From Zonotrichia leucophrys gambelii (lineage: Eukaryota > Chordata > Aves > Passeriformes > Passerellidae): a stretch of DNA of 64,000 nt. Made by a program: the position numbers and the translations under genes. Location: positions 5,797,001 through 5,861,000 of the forward strand of contig NC_088186.1 of the NCBI RefSeq assembly GCF_028769735.1, in the 5' to 3' direction. Of the stretch, positions 59,446 through 64,000 are shown piece by piece; within the stretch, counting starts at the first letter, position 1, and the number at the start of each line of letters is the position of its first letter. The notes beneath the pieces were generated by a model. It was given only the letters and a program-made list of their open reading frames with translations, ran no database searches and had not been told where the DNA came from.

Positions 59446-59679
59446 TCTGTGGCGGGAGGACTGCGGCTCTCCGGTGTGGCGGGAGCCCCGAGCCTCCCTC
59501 AGCCCTCAGCCCTGGCCGAGCGGGCCCCGCCAGGCGCGGGCCGCAGCCCGCCCCGCCACCCGCCGCCGCGGGCCCTGCCCCGGAGGTAGGAGCCGCTTCC
59601 CCCTCCCGTCCCCTCCGGGGCCGTGTCCCTGCCGAGGCGGCGGTACCGGCCCCTGATGCGGTGCCCTTTGCTTTAGCAG

Positions 59680-59728
59680 GGTCTCGGTTGGCGGCCGGCG
59701 GAGCGGCGGGGCCGCGTTCAGGGCACCG
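59680..59728 (+). CDS. SWI5: SWI5 probable upstream coding exon
   Basis: TTTGCTTTAGCAG precedes and CACCG|GTGAGT follows. In the phase needed by the next exon it reads VSVGGRRSGGAAFRAP, with no stop. The 49-nt length needs an upstream exon ending two bases into a codon, and GGAG|GTAGGA at 59585 would fit. The N-terminus is poorly conserved, so this is a model only. Confidence 0.5.
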
Positions 59729-60100
59729 GTGAGTGCTGCGGGGCTCAGCCCGGCCCGGGGGGAGGATTTGTCCTTGAGGGTTCCCCGGTTAGCGCCGGCC
59801 CGGCAGTTTGCTCTGTGTCGTGCGGGGAGTTTCTCCTAAAAGGCACATTGTGGGTTTTAATTATTTATTTTCATTTTACACTGTAGCTCTCCAAAGTGCG
59901 GTTAGATGTGGTATGGAGCAGACTAGGGTTATGTACAATGATCCACATTTTATTTAAACCCCCCTCCCTGCCCTAGGGATATTTTTTTCCTTTTCTCCTG
60001 TTTTATCCAGTGATACACACACAGTTTTCCCATTAGTGCTCCAGCATTGCAGGATCTTACCCAGAGCTGAGTTCCTGCTGTGTGTCTCTGTGTTTTACAG

Positions 60101-60222
60101 ATCCCATCTCCCAAGTCCCTCCAGCCTAATGGAGCCAGTGAAGAAGCCCTGCGGTGTGAAATCAAAGAGCTGAAACAGAAAGACCTTGCTCTAGACCAGG
60201 AAATTGCACAGTTATTGTCAGA
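60101..60222 (+). CDS. SWI5: SWI5 exon with the SFR1-binding helix
   Basis: The exon is 122 nt, phase 0 to 2, from TTTTACAG to GTACGT, ending in TCA GA. It reads EALRCEIKELKQKDLALDQ and EIAQLLS. Confidence 0.93.
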
Positions 60223-61458
60223 GTACGTCCTTGGCAAGCTCAGTGTTTACTTGGTGCCTTAATTATTTTTGTTTTTGAAATAAAATGTGATCCAGGAATT
60301 GGAGCTGAGAGCTGACCTTCTATGATGCCGTTGTTGGCGTGGTGCAATGCTGGTTACAGTGTTGTCAGTGATGGGACTTAGAGACAAGAGGGAATTCTTT
60401 CCACTTCATGTGGTAAAGCAAAACAAGTTTTACTAGAAGCTTGCATAAGAGGATTTTTGTTTTAGCCTGGGTGTTCTTGAGGTAATTATGTGTTTGCTGG
60501 GAACAGATAATTTTAGCCATTTGTTATTTGTTGTGAAAGACTGATATTTTCTAAGGTAAGATGGAAATGGTAGAACAACAAAGGCTGTTCCAGAACCCCT
60601 TTTCATTTATCCTCAAGGATAAACAAACCTTCCAGCAACAGAACAAGAGGAAATGGCCTCAGGCTATGCCAGGGGAACTTCAGGTTGGACATCAGGAGGA
60701 ATTTCTTTGCTGAAAGGGTGATTAAACATTGGACTGGGCTGGCCAGGGAGGTGGTGGAGTCATGGTCCCTGGAGGTGTTCAGGAGATGACTGGATATGGC
60801 ACTCAGTGCTCTGGTTTAGTTCCTATGGTGGTGCTTAGCCAAAGGTTGGACTTGATGCTCTTGGAGGTCTTTTCCATCCTAAATTATTCTATGATTCTTA
60901 ATTTTTTCCCTAAATACAGATTAAAGATACAGATCAACGGAATTCACCACAGCCTACTCTTGATTCTGAGAACTTGGGTGCATTGGCTTTCTTGAGCTTG
61001 TTTAGATCTTTCATGTTTAGGGCTTGCAGGAATTGCACTTTGCTGTGTTCACTCTCTGCTTTTGAGGTGCCAGGCTTGGGTATCTCCAACAGCAGCAGGA
61101 AGCCCCAGTCCCTCTGTGTCACTTGTGACCTTCCTGGTGTTATTTTACAGGGGCTACAGCCTGGAGGAACTGGACAGGCACATCTCTCTGCTCCATGAGT
61201 ACAATGAAATCAAAGATGCTGGGCAGATGCTCCTGGGCAAGCTAGGTAAGGAAGGGACAGCTGTTCAAGGCTGCAAAATCTTGGTTTTCTTGGTATGGGA
61301 TGTGCTATGGGATAATTAGGGGAAAAAAACACCACGTTTGTGACTCACCTGATCTTTGTTTAATGACAGCAATGCTGTTTCTTTATTTCCTAGCTGTTAT
61401 CCGAGGGGTCACTACAAAACAGCTCTATCCTGAGTATGACCTGGAGCTCAGTGACTAG
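60101..61458 (+). CDS. SWI5: SWI5, DNA repair protein homolog, three C-terminal exons
   Basis: SWI5 forms a complex with SFR1 (MEI5) that stabilises RAD51 filaments and stimulates strand exchange in homologous recombination. Exons 60101-60222, 61151-61245 and 61394-61458 join in frame to 93 codons plus stop. They read IPSPKSLQPNGASEEALRCE, then the helix KELKQKDLALDQEIAQLLSE, GYSLEELDRHISLLHEYNE and the conserved end VIRGVTTKQLYPEYDLEL. The coiled-coil region binds SFR1. The upstream part is uncertain: no in-frame ATG is found in these exons before the QMLLG methionine, so initiation must lie in the CpG island. The neighbour GOLGA2 is head to head, as in human. Confidence 0.93.
60630..60898 (+). 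mobile_element. CR1 LINE 3' fragment in a SWI5 intron
   Basis: AACAAGAGGAAATGGCCTCA, then GGTTGGACATCAGGAGGAA, GGAGGTGTTCAGGAGATGA and the terminal TTGGACTTGATGCTCTTGGA with TTCTATGATTCTTA give a near-continuous avian CR1 3' end of about 270 bp. It is the longest CR1 remnant in the window and has no intact ORF. Confidence 0.92.
61151..61245 (+). CDS. SWI5: SWI5 exon, GYSLEELDRHISLLHEYNE
   Basis: The exon is 95 nt, phase 2 to 1, from TTTTACAG to GTAAGG. It reads GYSLEELDRHISLLHEYNE, then IKDAGQMLLGKL. Confidence 0.95.
61394..61458 (+). CDS. SWI5: SWI5 last exon with stop
   Basis: The exon completes the split Ala and reads VIRGVTTKQLYPEYDLELSD with stop TAG at 61456-61458. Confidence 0.95.
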
Positions 61459-61960
61459 TGCTGAACCTGGAGAGTGCCATGTCCTGCAGAAGTGGCTGTC
61501 ACTGGGCCATTACACATTGCTGTCATCGTGGTTTGGGAGAGACAGAAGGTGGAAAAGGAATTCTGGAAAAGGGATGTAGGATTTTAGATAATTTCATGTA
61601 CTACCTGATCAACAGGATTTTTTTTTTTTTAAGTTGTAGTTCAGGTTGATGTTGAGGCTCTTCCATGGAGCCTCTGATTCCCTGCAGTATCCAGGGGCTG
61701 TTTGGTTACTGAATGGATAGAGGAAGTGAGGACATACACATGTGCAATGTAATAGCTGCTTTGAAAGGAAAACCCTCAGAAGAAAGGAGGGAAGAAGGCA
61801 GAAATTGTGGTGGTTTGGGGATTTGTTTTGTTTTATCAACAAATCCAGACAAGTCTGGGTGTTCTGCATTTTTGTACTTACCTGCTCTGGTATCTGGAGG
61901 TTTTGTACCATTTCTGTAGTAAATGGCAAAATGTAAAGTTGTGTTGGACTGTTCACTCTG

Positions 61961-61966
61961 AATAAA
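61961..61966 (+). terminator. SWI5: SWI5 poly(A) signal
   Basis: AATAAA lies about 500 nt past the stop codon and is the first canonical hexamer after it. Confidence 0.7.
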
Positions 61967-64000
61967 GCAGCCTTCACATCTGGCAGTAAATCACTTTAAG
62001 AGCCTATAAAACAGTGCATGAACCTGGGAACAAATTACACTGAGACAACATGAACTATTTAAATGTTTTCTCCAGGAATGTGCAGGTGCAGAATCACTTT
62101 TGTCTGCTCCAAGTGCAGAGTGGTGGTGGCAGTGAGTGCTGTCCTGGACAGTGGATGGTGTTGGGAGCACGAGTGTTTCAATGTCAGTGGGAGGCTGAGG
62201 GTGACTGCACAGACTAAATTTGGCTGCTTGGGCAGTTGGAAGTGATGCTCTGCTGACTGCAGATCTGTTGTCCCTTTTTCACTCAGGCTTGATGTCCTTC
62301 TGCCCATTTCTATTTTCCAAGACCTTCTAGCCAGTAAGTTTCCCCTGTGCTCTCCAGTTAGGCCCATCCTGCAGTCTGCTTACATCCAAATTTGAATCAA
62401 ATTAATCTGTCTTCATTGTGGTGGGAAGCCAGAAACCAGTCACAAGGCTGCAGAACAGATAATTGGTTTTGCACTCCTGGCTCTGGATGAGGCACAGAAA
62501 TGTCACTAATAATGTCTTGTTTTGCCTTAAAAACTGTGGGGAGTGGTCTCAAGCAGGGGGACAGAAAGAGCCTGTGTATTCCATGATTCATCCAGCTCTC
62601 TCTTGATGTGCAGCTATGCAGAATATTTCCTGTGGCCACACCAGAGTGGACTCTCAGGGGGAACATTCACACCCCTCCCCAACACATACCCCTCTGCCAA
62701 GTGCTGAACACTCATGTGTTTTGGAGTAGTTTTAAGGGGAGGAAAAAAGGCACAAGGTGGCAAGAACTGGGAAATGCAAACTTTGTTACTCAAGTTGCTG
62801 TTTTGGCTGGTATTTTCTGTGTAGAAGAACTGGTTCAGCCTGGAGTGTTCCAACCAAAATGTTCCTCTGTCAGTGACAAACACCACTGGGAATTGGTTTT
62901 GCAATAGAATACATGGAAATTCTCCAGTTTGTGTGAGGTGTGAGCTGAGGGGATGAAATATAGTCCATTACCAGAGTTACTGCAGGTTGTTCAAGGAGTG
63001 AGAAGTCCATGTTTTATTCCCCACTATGTAGGAGCTCTGGGGTTAAAACTTCAGCTGTAGCTGTGCAAGTGTTCTGCTTGTGGCTGCAGGGATGGGTTTA
63101 TGCTTCAGGCAGCACTGGGCAGGTGTCCAGGGAAGGTCCCTGATCCCAATCCCTTGTCCATGGAGGATGGGAACACCCACAGAGCCAGGGACAGGGCACG
63201 GTGTCCTTGGGGAATGCCTGCTGCTGGCACTGGGGCTCTGCCAGGTGGTGGCAGCTGCGTTCCACGGCTGTTCTGGCTCCTCTGTGCAGCCCAGAGGAAC
63301 CAGAACTGAAATATTCCAGGCTCTAAGAACTCCTGGGATGCTTCAGGACAGGACTGCACATTGCCTCTGAGACACTTCATCATGGCCCCCATGACTGCCC
63401 CTCCCAGAGTCACTCTGGTACCTCCATGGCTGTCACCTGGAGGATGAAATGTGCTGGCCCTTGTCCAAGTCCAGGAGAGGAACAGAACAAATCTTCTGCT
63501 TTCCATAAATAGATCTCCAAACTCACTAAGTATATAACTGGAAAACCATTGAGTGCAATAATGGTAAGTGTTATTCCAGACTTTTAACTTCAATTTAGAA
63601 AGTGTGTTTCTGCAAAGTCAGACCCAGCTATAATGAGCTAACAGAGACCAAATGGTATCACAGTGTTTACAGTTTCAACAAAGGGCAGGACCTGCTGTCT
63701 GCAAGGAGCTGCTGCAGAGCACACCAGAGACCACTGAATACCCTTGGCTCCTCAGGAAAAAAAGGGTAAAATAAAGTAGCACTTGCAGGGTTTTTATGGG
63801 CCAATGTACCTGGATGAGTACTGAGCCAAGAACCAACCTCTTCCCCATTAGGTCATTTTCCATTTTATTTTTGTGTATCCTGTGCATTAGTCCCCATTAT
63901 AAGCCACTTTTCATCACATGCCTACTCTGGATAGAACCATTTCCTTGCATTGCTTTGGGTAAGCTGTGTTTTCTCCTATACATCCCTCATCTGGCCTGAT
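61967..64000. other. Region downstream of SWI5
   Basis: I find no coding exon on either strand. TTTATT at 63864-63869 and about 63013 could be minus-strand poly(A) signals of the next gene, which in human is TRUB2 on the opposite strand. That is an inference from synteny only. Confidence 0.5.

Larger units (their letters stand above)
57850..59820. promoter_or_regulatory. CpG island and bidirectional GOLGA2/SWI5 promoter
   Basis: The sequence changes abruptly to very high GC with many CG dinucleotides. It contains the GOLGA2 start codon and first exon on the minus strand and the probable SWI5 first exons on the plus strand. No TATA box is evident. Long open frames here come from lack of stop codons in GC-rich DNA. 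Confidence 0.85.

Noticed and set aside
61967..64000. TRUB2 as expected from human synteny
   Set aside because: No pseudouridine synthase motif or plausible exon is seen on either strand. At most the 3' UTR of a neighbour could be here.

Overview
The window is vertebrate nuclear DNA, almost certainly from a bird. Genes are split into short exons with GT-AG introns. The only recognisable interspersed repeats are 3' fragments of CR1 LINEs, the typical avian family. No bacterial operons, phage genes or CRISPR arrays are present. The species cannot be fixed from the sequence. The gene order DNM1 - GOLGA2 - SWI5 matches human 9q34 (known synteny, recalled and not searched).

Region 1 (about 1-38,200, + strand) is the 3' two thirds of DNM1, neuronal dynamin-1. 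The first exon in the window begins at about residue 284, counted by placing the IHGIR arginine at 399. The first ~283 residues (most of the GTPase domain) lie off the left edge. Sixteen internal exons encode the stalk, PH domain, GED and proline-rich domain, followed by three alternative C-terminal tails. Two mutually exclusive stalk exons (2905-3043 and 6256-6394) and two 12-nt microexons on either side of the PH-domain exons (12989-13000 and 26637-26648) are directly visible. A 10.3-kb intron carries a miR-199 hairpin on the opposite strand (about 18955-19056).

Region 2 (about 39,700-58,502, - strand) is a complete GOLGA2 gene (GM130, a cis-Golgi golgin). I traced 28 coding exons that join in frame into 1046 codons plus stop. 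It runs from a strong-context ATG in the CpG island at 58,502 to a C-terminal PDZ-ligand-like tail at 40,466. DNM1 and GOLGA2 converge tail to tail, with about 1.5 kb between their predicted poly(A) signals.

Region 3 (about 59,200-61,970, + strand) is SWI5, the small partner of SFR1 that assists RAD51 in homologous recombination. It is head to head with GOLGA2 across a shared CpG-island promoter holding three tandem ZNF143/THAP11-type motifs. The three C-terminal exons are clear. The start codon is not resolved. From 61,967 to 64,000 I see no gene; in human the next gene is TRUB2, and its coding exons are not visible here.

The genes share no pathway: DNM1 works in synaptic vesicle endocytosis, GOLGA2 in Golgi tethering and SWI5 in DNA repair. 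The most interesting content is alternative splicing and architecture: a dynamin-2/3-like third tail in DNM1, microexons bracketing the PH domain, two GC-AG introns, an antisense miR-199 whose 5p arm is of 199a type, an 82-bp intronic duplication flanking two GOLGA2 exons, and a puzzling SWI5 start.
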